A stretch of 64,000 nt of DNA. It comes from Acidovorax sp. Leaf160 (GTDB lineage: Bacteria > Pseudomonadota > Gammaproteobacteria > Burkholderiales > Burkholderiaceae_C). Below are positions 37,890-49,217 of the stretch, in pieces (position 1 is the first letter of the stretch; each line of letters opens with the position of its first letter). The stretch is taken from positions 186,001-250,000 of the forward strand of contig NZ_LMOV01000026.1 of NCBI RefSeq assembly GCF_001424265.1, written 5' to 3'. The position numbers and the translations under genes were made by a program. The notes below the pieces were generated by a model that was given only the letters and a program-made list of their open reading frames with translations, was not told the origin of the DNA and did not search any database.

Positions 37890-38885
37890 ATGAAACGACT
37901 CGCTTTTCTCAAGACGGTATGGGCTGCCCTGGCGCTGGGAGCCACGCTGGCGGCACCTGCCGCGGCGCAGACGGCGCCCACCAAGATCCGATTCGCCCAT
38001 GCCGGGCCAGAGACGGCGTCGCAGCACCTGGCGGCGCTGGAGTTCGCGCGCCTCGTCAAGGAACGCAGCAGCGGCAAGCTGGAGGTGCAGGTGTTCCCCG
38101 GCAGCCAGCTCGGCAACGACTCCACGGTGATCGGCGCGGTGCGCGGCGGCACCATCGACATGATGATGGCCGGCAGCGGCAACTTCTCGGGCATGTCGTC
38201 CAAGTTCGACGTGCTGGACATCCCCTTCCTGTTCCGCAACCCGGCACACGCCTACGCCACGGTGGACGGCGATGTCGGCCAGCGCCTGGCGCGCGAACTG
38301 GAGCCGCACAACCTCCAGCAGCTGGCGTTCTGGGAGGTGGGCTTCCGCTCCATCACCACCAAGAACCGCCCGGTGACCAAGCCCGAGGACGTCAAGGGCC
38401 TGAAGATCCGCGTCACGCCCAACCCCACGCATATCCAGGCCTGGAAGCTGCTGGGCGCCAACCCCATCCCCATGCCGCTGGGCGAGCTGTACCAGGCGCT
38501 GGAGTCGGGCGCGGTGGACTCGCAGGAACACCCGGTGGACATCACCTACGCGGCCAAGTTCTACGAGGTGCAGAAACAGCTCACGCTGAGCCGCCACGCC
38601 TTCACGGCGATGCCGGTGGTGATGAACCGGAAGAAGTTCGACGCCCTGCCGCCCGCGCTGCAGCAGGTGCTGCTGGCGTCGGCCAACGACGCCAAGCTGT
38701 TCCAGCGCCAGCTCAACCAGAAGAACGAGCCAGGCATCCTGGCCGAGCTGCGCAAGCACGGCATGAACGTGATCGAGACCTTCGATCCGGCGCCCTTCCG
38801 CGCCATCGTGGGCGATGCGGTGCGCCAGTCGTTCGTGGCCAAGAACGGGCCGGAGCTGCTGAATGCCGTGGACGCGGTCAAGTGA
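37890..38885 (+). CDS. TRAP transporter DctP-family binding protein (copy 2)
   Basis: 331 residues, signal peptide ending APAAAQ. Conserved ligand arginine Arg174 in LKIRVTPNPTHIQAW; LGANPIPMPLGELYQALESG follows. The ATG at 37890 fits the signal peptide better than the in-frame ATG at 37860. Unlike the other three DctP copies it is directly followed by dctQ and dctM, making a complete TRAP set. Closest to copy 3 (41712), sharing GPETxSQHLAALEFAR-like and RxTPNPxHI segments. Confidence 0.93.
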   Translation: MKRLAFLKTVWAALALGATLAAPAAAQTAPTKIRFAHAGPETASQHLAALEFARLVKERSSGKLEVQVFPGSQLGNDSTVIGAVRGGTIDMMMAGSGNFSGMSSKFDVLDIPFLFRNPAHAYATVDGDVGQRLARELEPHNLQQLAFWEVGFRSITTKNRPVTKPEDVKGLKIRVTPNPTHIQAWKLLGANPIPMPLGELYQALESGAVDSQEHPVDITYAAKFYEVQKQLTLSRHAFTAMPVVMNRKKFDALPPALQQVLLASANDAKLFQRQLNQKNEPGILAELRKHGMNVIETFDPAPFRAIVGDAVRQSFVAKNGPELLNAVDAVK

Positions 38886-38904
38886 AGGCGCAGGGAATCC
38901 CGAC

Positions 38905-39405
38905 ATGAAAACCCTCGTCACGCGCGCGGCCGAAGGGCTGCTGATCGTGCTGCTGGCCGTCATGGTGGTGCTGGTGTTCGGCAACGTCGTGCTGCGCTAC
39001 TTCTTCAACTCCGGCATCGTCTTCTCCGAGGAGGTGTCGCGCTTCGTCTTCATGTGGCTCACGCTGATCGGCGCGCTGGTGGTGATGAAGGACAACGCCC
39101 ACCTGGGCATGTCCAGCCTCATCGACCGGCTGGGCGAGCAAGGCCAGCGCATCTGCCGCTTTCTGTCCGACGCGCTCACGCTGGCCTGCTGCCTGCTGCT
39201 GGCGCACGGCACCTGGGCGCAGGTGGTGATCGGCATGGACAACGCCGCCCCCGTCACGGGCGTGCCCCTGGGACTGGTGTTCCTCTCGCTGCTGATCAGC
39301 AGCGTCGGCATGGCCCTGCTGCTGGCGCATTCGCTGTGGCGCCAGGTGACGGGCCGCATGCCGCGCGAGGAACTGGTGCCCCGCTCCGTGAGCGCCGGCG
39401 AATGA
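38905..39405 (+). CDS. dctQ: TRAP transporter small membrane subunit
   Basis: 166 residues, four hydrophobic helices, the standard DctQ architecture. VVLRYFFNSGIVFSEEVSRF followed by MWLTLIGALVVMKDNAHLGM is the family signature. It lies between dctP copy 2 and dctM, spaced 19 and 25 bp. Works with DctM in sodium-driven uptake of the ligand delivered by DctP. Confidence 0.93.
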   Translation: MKTLVTRAAEGLLIVLLAVMVVLVFGNVVLRYFFNSGIVFSEEVSRFVFMWLTLIGALVVMKDNAHLGMSSLIDRLGEQGQRICRFLSDALTLACCLLLAHGTWAQVVIGMDNAAPVTGVPLGLVFLSLLISSVGMALLLAHSLWRQVTGRMPREELVPRSVSAGE

Positions 39406-39430
39406 CGGACGAACGCACAAGGAACACCCC

Positions 39431-40708
39431 ATGACGATCGCCGTCTTCCTCATCGCGCTTCTGGGCAGCATGGCCCTGGGCATGCCCATCGCGTTCTCGC
39501 TGCTGGCCTGTGGCGTGGCGCTGATGGTCCACCTGGGCAATTTCGACACCCAGATCCTCGCGCAGAACCTGCTCGAGGGCGTGAACAACTATCCGCTGAT
39601 GGCCGTGCCGTTCTTCATGCTGGCCGGCGAACTGATGAATGCCGGCGGCCTGTCGCGCCGGATCGTCACGGTGGCCGAGGCCCTGGTGGGCCACGTGCGC
39701 GGCGGCCTGGGCTACGTGGCCATCCTGGCCTGCCTGATCGTGGCCAGCATCTCGGGCTCGGCCGTGGCCGACACGGCCGCCGTGGCGGCGCTGCTGATCC
39801 CGATGATGCGCAACGCCGGCTACAACGTGCCGCGCGCCTCGGGCCTCATCGCCGCCGGGGGCATCATCGCGCCGGTGGTGCCGCCGTCCATCCCCATCGT
39901 GGTGTTCGGCGTGGCGGCGCAGCTGTCCATCACCAAGCTGTTCCTCGCGGGCATCTTCCCCGGGATCATGATGGCGCTGGCCCTGGCCTTCACCTGGTGG
40001 CTGTGCGCGAAGAAGGAGAACGTGGCGCCGGGCCGTCCCTTCGACGCGCGCGTGCTGGCGCGGGCGCTCTACGACGGCATCTGGGCGCTGATCCTGCCGG
40101 GCGTGATCATCGGCGGCATGAAGTTCGGCATCTTCACGCCGACGGAAGCCGCCGTGGTGGCCGTGGTCTACGCGCTGCTGGCGGGCCTCTTCGTCTACCG
40201 CGAGCTCAAGCTCCGGCAGATCCCGCACCTGATGCTGGTGGCGGCCAAGACTTCCAGCACCGTGATGTTCCTGGTGGCCGCCGCCCTGGTGTCGGCCTGG
40301 CTCATCACCATCGCGGACATCCCCTCGCAGGCCACGGCGCTGCTGCAGCCCTTCATGGACAACAAGATCCTGCTGATGTTCGTCATCATGATCCTGGTGA
40401 TCGTGGTGGGCACGGCGCTGGACCTGATGCCCACGGTGCTGATCCTCACGCCCATCCTGATGCCGGTGATCAAGCAGGCAGGCATCGACCCGATCTACTT
40501 CGGCGTGATGTTCATCATGAACAACGCCATCGGCCTGCTCACGCCGCCCGTGGGCACGGTGCTGAACGTGGTGGCCGGCGTGGCCAAGACCAAGCTGGAC
40601 GACGTCATCAAGGGCGTCTGGCCCTTCCTGCTGGCGCAGACCCTCCTGATGTTTCTCTTCGTGCTGTTCCCGCAGCTCATCACGGTGCCAGCCAGCTGGT
40701 TCCGCTGA
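39431..40708 (+). CDS. dctM: TRAP transporter large membrane subunit
   Basis: 425 residues with 11-13 hydrophobic helices, normal DctM length. Typical segments are MALGMPIAFSLL, PFFMLAGELMNAGGLSRRIV, SGSAVADTAAVAALLIPMM and GIIAPVVPPSIPIVVFG. It forms the transport channel with DctQ. The only DctQM pair in the window, although four DctP proteins are encoded. Confidence 0.95.
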   Translation: MTIAVFLIALLGSMALGMPIAFSLLACGVALMVHLGNFDTQILAQNLLEGVNNYPLMAVPFFMLAGELMNAGGLSRRIVTVAEALVGHVRGGLGYVAILACLIVASISGSAVADTAAVAALLIPMMRNAGYNVPRASGLIAAGGIIAPVVPPSIPIVVFGVAAQLSITKLFLAGIFPGIMMALALAFTWWLCAKKENVAPGRPFDARVLARALYDGIWALILPGVIIGGMKFGIFTPTEAAVVAVVYALLAGLFVYRELKLRQIPHLMLVAAKTSSTVMFLVAAALVSAWLITIADIPSQATALLQPFMDNKILLMFVIMILVIVVGTALDLMPTVLILTPILMPVIKQAGIDPIYFGVMFIMNNAIGLLTPPVGTVLNVVAGVAKTKLDDVIKGVWPFLLAQTLLMFLFVLFPQLITVPASWFR

Positions 40709-40726
40709 CCTGAAAGGTATTTCCCC

Positions 40727-41668
40727 ATGACCCGCGAAACCCTCCTGCTGGTGCAGAAATGCGCCCATACCTTCAGCTTCTACGACGCCGCCAGCGGCCG
40801 CGCAGAAAAGCACATCGTGGTGCCCAACTTCCCGCATGAATTCGTCGTCGATCCGGTGCGCCAGCTCGCCTACGTCGGGCACTACGGCATCGAGACCGCC
40901 AGCCACCTCGGCGACGAGGGCGGGCACTCGGTGTTCGTGATCGACCTGCAGCGCCGCGAGCACGTGAAGACGCTGAACCTCTGGCCCTTCTACCGCCCCC
41001 ACGGGCTGGCGGTGGACGGCCGGGGCCGGCTCTTTGCCATGTCCGAGGCACACAACGTGCTGCTGCGATTTTCCGAGCCGCTGCAGCGGCAAGTGCCGGA
41101 CCTGGCCGTGCCCTCGGGCGGCTACAAGACCCACCTGTTCGCGCTGACGCGCGATGCCGAGACGGCCTATGCGCTGAATCTGCTGTCGAACACCGTCACC
41201 AAGATCCGGCCCAACGACCCGACCTTCACGCCGGTGGCCGTGGTGCCCGGCCCGGTGCCGGAAGGCAACGTGCTGTCGGCCGACGAATCGCTGCTCTACG
41301 TGGCCAACCGGGGCGACGACACGCTGGTGGCGATCGACACGGCGCGCATGGCGGTGGTGGCCTCGGGCAAGACCCGGCGCGACCCGAACCGCGTCTACCG
41401 CTATGTGGGCAGCGACGGGCAGGACCGGCTGCTCACCACCAATTCGGGCGAGCAGAGCCTGTCGGTGTTCGGCACCGACCTGAAAGAGCAGCGCTGCGTC
41501 GAGCTGCCGGCCAGCCCCCTGGCGCTGTCGTTCCACCCGAAGGAGCGCGCCGCCTACATCTCGTTCCAGGACGAGAAGGTGCGCCGCCTGAACCTGGACA
41601 GCTTCGCCTTCGAGCAGGAGATCGCCACGCTGCGCGAGCCCGACTCCTCCTACCTCTGGATCGCCTGA
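40727..41668 (+). CDS. YncE/YVTN-like cytoplasmic beta-propeller (copy 2)
   Basis: 313 residues without signal peptide, paralogue of the protein at 32078. Aligned features: LLLVQKCAHTFSFYD at the start, FPHEFVVD (His37), YVGHYGIETASHL (His52, His60), THLFALTRD, YALNLLSNTVTKIRP and LSADESLLYVANRGDDTLVA. It ends in LREPDSSYLWIA where copy 1 ends CEPDVSKVWQP. Located 18 bp after dctM and 43 bp before another dctP, so cotranscribed with transport genes, as copy 1 is with an ABC importer. Function unknown; an enzyme acting on the imported compound is the best guess. Confidence 0.8.
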   Translation: MTRETLLLVQKCAHTFSFYDAASGRAEKHIVVPNFPHEFVVDPVRQLAYVGHYGIETASHLGDEGGHSVFVIDLQRREHVKTLNLWPFYRPHGLAVDGRGRLFAMSEAHNVLLRFSEPLQRQVPDLAVPSGGYKTHLFALTRDAETAYALNLLSNTVTKIRPNDPTFTPVAVVPGPVPEGNVLSADESLLYVANRGDDTLVAIDTARMAVVASGKTRRDPNRVYRYVGSDGQDRLLTTNSGEQSLSVFGTDLKEQRCVELPASPLALSFHPKERAAYISFQDEKVRRLNLDSFAFEQEIATLREPDSSYLWIA

Positions 41669-41711
41669 CACAGCGCATACGCCCGACACCTCACGAGACC
41701 AGGAGACACGC

Positions 41712-42710
41712 ATGCAACGACACCACTTCCTCCGCACCCTGGCGGGCTGCGCCGCCGCAGCGCTGCTGGCTGCCGCACCTCTTGCGCAGGCCCAGGCGCC
41801 GGCCATGAAGCTGCGCATGGCGCATTCGGGCGCCGAGACCGAAACCCAGCACCTGGCGGCGCTGGAGTTCGCCCGGCAGGTCAAGGCCCGCACCCAGGGC
41901 CAGATCGAGGTGCAGGTCTATGGCTCCAGCGCGCTGGGCAACGACAACACCGTGATCGGCGCCGTGCGCGGCGGCACCATCGATCTGGCGACATCGGGCA
42001 CGCCCTACTACACCGGCATGGTCGGCCGCATGAACGTGCTGGACCTGCCCTACCTCTTCACCAGCACCGAGCACGCCTACAAGGTGCTGGACGGCCCCAT
42101 CGGCCGGGGCCTGCTCGACGAGCTGGAAGGCCACGGCATGAAGGGCCTCGCCTACTGGGAGGTGGGCTTCCGCAGCCTGACGAATTCACGCCGCGCGGTG
42201 CGCGTGCCCGAGGACGTGAAGGGCCTGAAGATCCGCACCACGCCGAACCCGGCGCACATCAAGGCCTTCCAGATCCTGGGCGCCACGCCCACGCCCATGC
42301 CGTTGGCCGAGGTGTTCACGGCGCTGGAAAACAAGGCGGTGGATGGGCAGGAGAACCCGGTCAACATCGTGCGCAACAACAAGCTCTTCGAGGTGCAAAA
42401 GCACATGTCCCTCACGCGCCACGCCTACACCGCCATGCCGGTGGTGATGAACAAGGCGAAGTTCGCGGCGCTCAAGCCCGAGCAGCAGAGCGCGCTGGTC
42501 GATGCGGCCCGCGCAGCCGCCACCTTCCAGCGCGACCTGATCAAGAAGAGCGAGGCCGGTGACATCGCGTTCCTGCGGTCCCAGGGCATGCAGGTGGAGG
42601 AGAACGTGGACGCCGAGCCCTTCCGCAAGCTGGTGGCCGAGCCCACGCAGCAGATGTTCGCCGACAAGTACGGGCGGCAGCTGATCGACGCCGTGCTGCA
42701 GGCGCGTTGA
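41712..42710 (+). CDS. TRAP transporter DctP-family binding protein (copy 3)
   Basis: 332 residues, signal peptide ending LAQAQ (about 28). Ligand arginine Arg175 in LKIRTTPNPAHIKAFQ. Most similar to copy 2. No separate DctQM; it may share the pair at 38905-40708. The next gene, a COG3618 hydrolase, starts one base after its stop region, implying cotranscription with the enzyme that uses its ligand. Confidence 0.92.
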   Translation: MQRHHFLRTLAGCAAAALLAAAPLAQAQAPAMKLRMAHSGAETETQHLAALEFARQVKARTQGQIEVQVYGSSALGNDNTVIGAVRGGTIDLATSGTPYYTGMVGRMNVLDLPYLFTSTEHAYKVLDGPIGRGLLDELEGHGMKGLAYWEVGFRSLTNSRRAVRVPEDVKGLKIRTTPNPAHIKAFQILGATPTPMPLAEVFTALENKAVDGQENPVNIVRNNKLFEVQKHMSLTRHAYTAMPVVMNKAKFAALKPEQQSALVDAARAAATFQRDLIKKSEAGDIAFLRSQGMQVEENVDAEPFRKLVAEPTQQMFADKYGRQLIDAVLQAR

Positions 42711-42711
42711 C

Positions 42712-43647
42712 ATGAGCCTGGACGCGCATGACGAGCCAGCGGCCGACCCGCCGGTGGTCGATGCCCACCATCACCTGTGGAGCTTCGACGAGGGCCGCTA
42801 CCCCTGGTTGCAGCAGGACTACGATGCCGGGCGCTTCTTCCTGGGCGAGCACCGCGCGCTGTGCCAGGATTTCCTGCCTGCGCACTACCGCGCGGCGAGT
42901 GCCGGCTGCAACGTCGTGGCGACGGTGCATGTCGAGGCCGAGCGCGACCGGGGCGAGCAGGTGGCCGAAACCGCGTGGCTGCATCGCCAGCACGCCGAGC
43001 ATGGCTTTCCCAACGCAGTCGTGGCCCATGCCTGGCTGGACCGCCCGGAGACCGAGGAGCGCCTGCGCGAGCACCTTCGGTATCCGCTGGTGCGCGGCAT
43101 CCGCAGCAAGCCCGTCACGGCGCCGACGCCGGACGCGAGCGTGCGGGGCCAGCCGGGCACCCTGCAGGACGAAGCCTGGCTGCGGGGCCTGGCCCTGCTG
43201 CCCGAGCTGGGCCTGAGCTGGGACCTGCGCGTGCCCAGCTGGCACCTGGCCGAGGCGGCCGAAGTGGCCGCCATGTTCCCGCGACTGGCCATCGTGCTCA
43301 ACCACCACGGCTTCGCCTGGGACCGCAGCGAAGCCGGCATGCAGCGCTGGCGCCAGGGCATGGAGAGGCTGGCGCGCGAGCCCAACGTCCACGTCAAGCT
43401 GTCGGAATTCGGCCTGCGCGACAGCCCCTGGATCGAGGCCGACAACGGGCGCATCGTGCGCGAGACGCTGGACATCTTCGGCTGGGAGCGCTGCATGTTC
43501 GCCAGCAACTTTCCCGTGGCGGGCCTGCGCATCCGCTACCCGGAACTGGTGGCTGCCATGCGCCGCATGACCGCCTACCTCGGCACGGATCGACAACATG
43601 CCGTGATGTGCGTCAACGCGCTGCGCTTCTACCGGATCTGCCTATGA
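42712..43647 (+). CDS. COG3618 amidohydrolase-2 family lactonase-like hydrolase (copy 1)
   Basis: 311 residues, TIM barrel. Metal site HxH in VVDAHHHLW (His19, His21), a strand histidine in IVLNHHGF, and FASNFPV near the end, where related lactonases have a catalytic Asp in GSDWP. COG3618 includes L-fuconolactonase, L-rhamnonolactonase and sulfomuconolactonase. No signal peptide, cytoplasmic. Its stop overlaps the start of a second family member (ATGA). Exact substrate unknown. Confidence 0.85.
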   Translation: MSLDAHDEPAADPPVVDAHHHLWSFDEGRYPWLQQDYDAGRFFLGEHRALCQDFLPAHYRAASAGCNVVATVHVEAERDRGEQVAETAWLHRQHAEHGFPNAVVAHAWLDRPETEERLREHLRYPLVRGIRSKPVTAPTPDASVRGQPGTLQDEAWLRGLALLPELGLSWDLRVPSWHLAEAAEVAAMFPRLAIVLNHHGFAWDRSEAGMQRWRQGMERLAREPNVHVKLSEFGLRDSPWIEADNGRIVRETLDIFGWERCMFASNFPVAGLRIRYPELVAAMRRMTAYLGTDRQHAVMCVNALRFYRICL

Positions 43648-44600
43648 ACGCCGACCTGCAGACCGCACGCGAGGAGTTCCTGGCTGCGCAGGACGACCGG
43701 CTGTTGCCCATCGTCGATGCCCATCACCACTTCTGGGATCTGGGCCGCAACCCCCACCCCTGGCTGCAGCAGGAGCCGCCCATTGCGTTCCGCTATGGCG
43801 ACTACCGTGCCATCCGCTGCGACTTCCTGCCTGCTCACTACCAGGCAGCGCAGGGCGCGCACCGGGTGCTGCGCCATGTCTTGATGGAAGGCGAGTGGGA
43901 CCCGCGCGACCCCATCGGTGAGGCGCAGTGGGTGGAAGATCTGGCCCGCCGGACGGGCAAGCCGCACGCCCTGGCCGCCCAGGCCTGGCTGGATGCCCCG
44001 GCGTGGGACGTGCAGCTGGCGGCCTATGCCGGCATGCCGCTGGTGCGCAGCGTGCGCCACAAGCCGCGCAGCGTGCCGCGCTGCGAGCACCAAGCGGGCT
44101 ACGCCGCGCGGGGCTCCATGCGCTGCCCGCGCTGGCGTTCCGGCTATGCGCGGCTCGAAGGGGCCGGGCTGATGTTCGAGCTGCAGGCGCCCTGGTGGCA
44201 TTTCGCCGAAGCCGCGGAGCTGGCGCGCGACTTCCCGCGCACCCGCATCGTGGTGAACCACGCCGGCCTGCCTGCCGAGCGCGACGCCGAATCGCTGGCC
44301 GCCTGGCGCGCCGCGCTCGAAGCGCTGGCGCGCGAGCCGCACGTCTTCCTCAAGATCTCGGGCCTGGGCGTGCCCGGCCGCCGCTGGACGCCGGAGCTGC
44401 AGGCCCCCGTGGTGCACGACGCGATCAGCATCTTCGGCTGGGAGCGCTGCCTGTTCGCCAGCAACTACCCAGTCGATTCGCTGGTAGCGCCACTCGACCA
44501 GATCTTTCAAGGCTTCAAGCAGCTGACAGCCGCCCGGCCGGCACATCAGAGGCTGGCCCTGTTCTGCGACAACGCGGCCGGGCTCTACAGGATCGACTGA
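43644..44600 (+). CDS. COG3618 amidohydrolase-2 family lactonase-like hydrolase (copy 2)
   Basis: 318 residues, overlapping copy 1 by four bases. HxH in IVDAHHHFWDLG (His27, His29), IVVNHAGLP, and FASNYPVDSL at the end. Both copies share DFLPAHYxAA and the IFGWERC-x-FASN segment but differ through the middle, so they are older paralogues, not a fresh duplication. Tandem pairs of this family next to TRAP binding proteins suggest two related lactones or two steps on one compound (inference). Confidence 0.85.
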   Translation: MNADLQTAREEFLAAQDDRLLPIVDAHHHFWDLGRNPHPWLQQEPPIAFRYGDYRAIRCDFLPAHYQAAQGAHRVLRHVLMEGEWDPRDPIGEAQWVEDLARRTGKPHALAAQAWLDAPAWDVQLAAYAGMPLVRSVRHKPRSVPRCEHQAGYAARGSMRCPRWRSGYARLEGAGLMFELQAPWWHFAEAAELARDFPRTRIVVNHAGLPAERDAESLAAWRAALEALAREPHVFLKISGLGVPGRRWTPELQAPVVHDAISIFGWERCLFASNYPVDSLVAPLDQIFQGFKQLTAARPAHQRLALFCDNAAGLYRID

Positions 44601-44639
44601 CTGCGCCGGCTTGCACAACCCCCACAGGAGACCACGACC

Positions 44640-45638
44640 ATGCGCCCCTTCTGGAGAATCGCCCTGGCCGCCACGGCCATTGCCGCCAGCGCCCTGGCTG
44701 GTGCGCAGGAGATCAAGGCCCGCTTCGGCACCAGCCTGCCCGACAGCCACCCGCAGACCCTGGGCGCCCGCAAGTTCGCGGAACGGGTGGAGGCCAGGAC
44801 GGCGGGCCGCATCAAGATTGCGGTGTATTCGGGCGGACAGCTGGGCAGCGATCTGCAGATGCAGGCCGCGCTACAGGGCGGCACACAGGAGTTCGCTGCG
44901 CCCTCGACCGCCACGTTGGCTGGGCTGGTCAAGGATTTCGGCGTGCTGGGCCTGCCCTTTTCGTTCGCCAGCGAAAGGGAGGCGGATGCCGTGCTCGACG
45001 GCCCCTTCGGCCGCAAGCTGCTTGGGCGGCTGCCCGAACGTGGCCTGGTGGGCCTGGCCTTCTGGGAAAACGGCTTTCGCAACGTGACGAACAACAAGCG
45101 CCCCATCGAGCGCGCCGAAGATCTGGCGGGCTTGAAGGTCCGCACCATGCAGAACAGCCTCTACATCGACATGTTCAGCGGTCTTGGCGCGAATGCAGTG
45201 CCCATGGCGGTCACCGAGCTGTTCACCGCGCTGGAGTCGCGCGCCGTGGATGCGCAGGAGAACCCGTACACGGTGGTGCATGCCCAGAAGTTCTATGACG
45301 TGCAGAAATACCTCTCCACCACGGGTCACGCCTACGACGCGCTCGCACTGATTGCCTCGAAGAAGTTCTGGGACCGGCTCTCGCCTGCGGACCAGCAGGC
45401 CGTGCAGGCCGCGGCTGCCGAAGCCACCGCGTACGAGCGCGCCGCGAGCCGCGCACTCAATGCCCAACTGCGCGCTGAACTGGCCCGGCTGGGTATGCAG
45501 ATCAATGACGTCGCGCCCGAGGAACGCGCCCGCATGCGCACCAGGCTGCAACCCGTCATCGCCAAGTACACGACCGGCGCCGGGGAGGACACCGCGCGCG
45601 AGTTCTTCGCGGCGATCGAACAGGCACGCAGGCCTTGA
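44640..45638 (+). CDS. TRAP transporter DctP-family binding protein (copy 4)
   Basis: 332 residues, signal peptide ending LAGAQ (about 23). Ligand arginine Arg168 in LKVRTMQNSLYIDMF. Most similar to copy 1, with which it shares FWENGFR-VTN and the SREADAVLDGPFG-like segment. Last gene of the island; no DctQM beside it. The following 180 bp (45639-45818) hold no gene or clear terminator. Confidence 0.92.
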   Translation: MRPFWRIALAATAIAASALAGAQEIKARFGTSLPDSHPQTLGARKFAERVEARTAGRIKIAVYSGGQLGSDLQMQAALQGGTQEFAAPSTATLAGLVKDFGVLGLPFSFASEREADAVLDGPFGRKLLGRLPERGLVGLAFWENGFRNVTNNKRPIERAEDLAGLKVRTMQNSLYIDMFSGLGANAVPMAVTELFTALESRAVDAQENPYTVVHAQKFYDVQKYLSTTGHAYDALALIASKKFWDRLSPADQQAVQAAAAEATAYERAASRALNAQLRAELARLGMQINDVAPEERARMRTRLQPVIAKYTTGAGEDTAREFFAAIEQARRP

Positions 45639-45818
45639 GGCGCTCCCGGCCGCCATCAGGCGCCGCTGCACATCCTGCCGAGATGCCCCACGGCCTCGGA
45701 TGCAGCGCCTGGCCCGGACCGCTCCGCCGGGTTGGGTGAGCCGTGATTGCCCCCTGAGCACTGCTTGTCGGCCACGCTTCGCAGCCAGCCCCCTCCGGCA
45801 GGCGTGCTCCCAGTCCGT

Positions 45819-48929
<3,111 letters not shown>

Positions 48930-48990
48930 AGGTGAGCGCCCCAGCGCGTGCTGGCCGTGGCCATCGGCCTGGTCGCCACGCCTGCCGAGA

Positions 48991-49050
48991 TGCTATTAAA
49001 CATATAGCTACAAGCGCCGATGGAATAAGCGCCACAGGCTGTTTTGATGC
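48991..49050 (+). repeat. Dispersed ~55-bp repeat, copy between uvrA and the MFS gene
   Basis: Reads TGCTATTAAACATATAGCTA, then CAAGCGCCGATGGAATAAGC, GCCACAGGCTGTTTTGATGC. Sits in the divergent promoter region of uvrA and the MFS gene, so it may influence either. Confidence 0.75.
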
Positions 49051-49217
49051 AAAAACCCCACCCAGGTGCCGCCGCGCCCGGGACGATGCGCGAGAATCCC
49101 GGCTTCTCCTGGCCCCACGACCTTCGCCACACCAGCGCGCGCACCGTGCAGCAGCAACCTTCCACGCCCTCTTCCCCGGCGGCTTCCCCCTCCCCCGCTG
49201 GAACCTCAGCCACCACC

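Noticed and set aside
39296-41893. 865-residue minus-strand open frame antisense to dctM and the second beta-propeller
   Set aside because: Composition is dominated by His/Arg/Gln/Gly as expected for an antisense frame of GC-rich genes; no motif is recognisable and the plus-strand genes are certain.
48930-49217. LexA/SOS box upstream of uvrA
   Set aside because: I looked for CTGT-N8-ACAG and close variants in both orientations and found none convincing; the CTGTTTTGATGC there belongs to the dispersed repeat.
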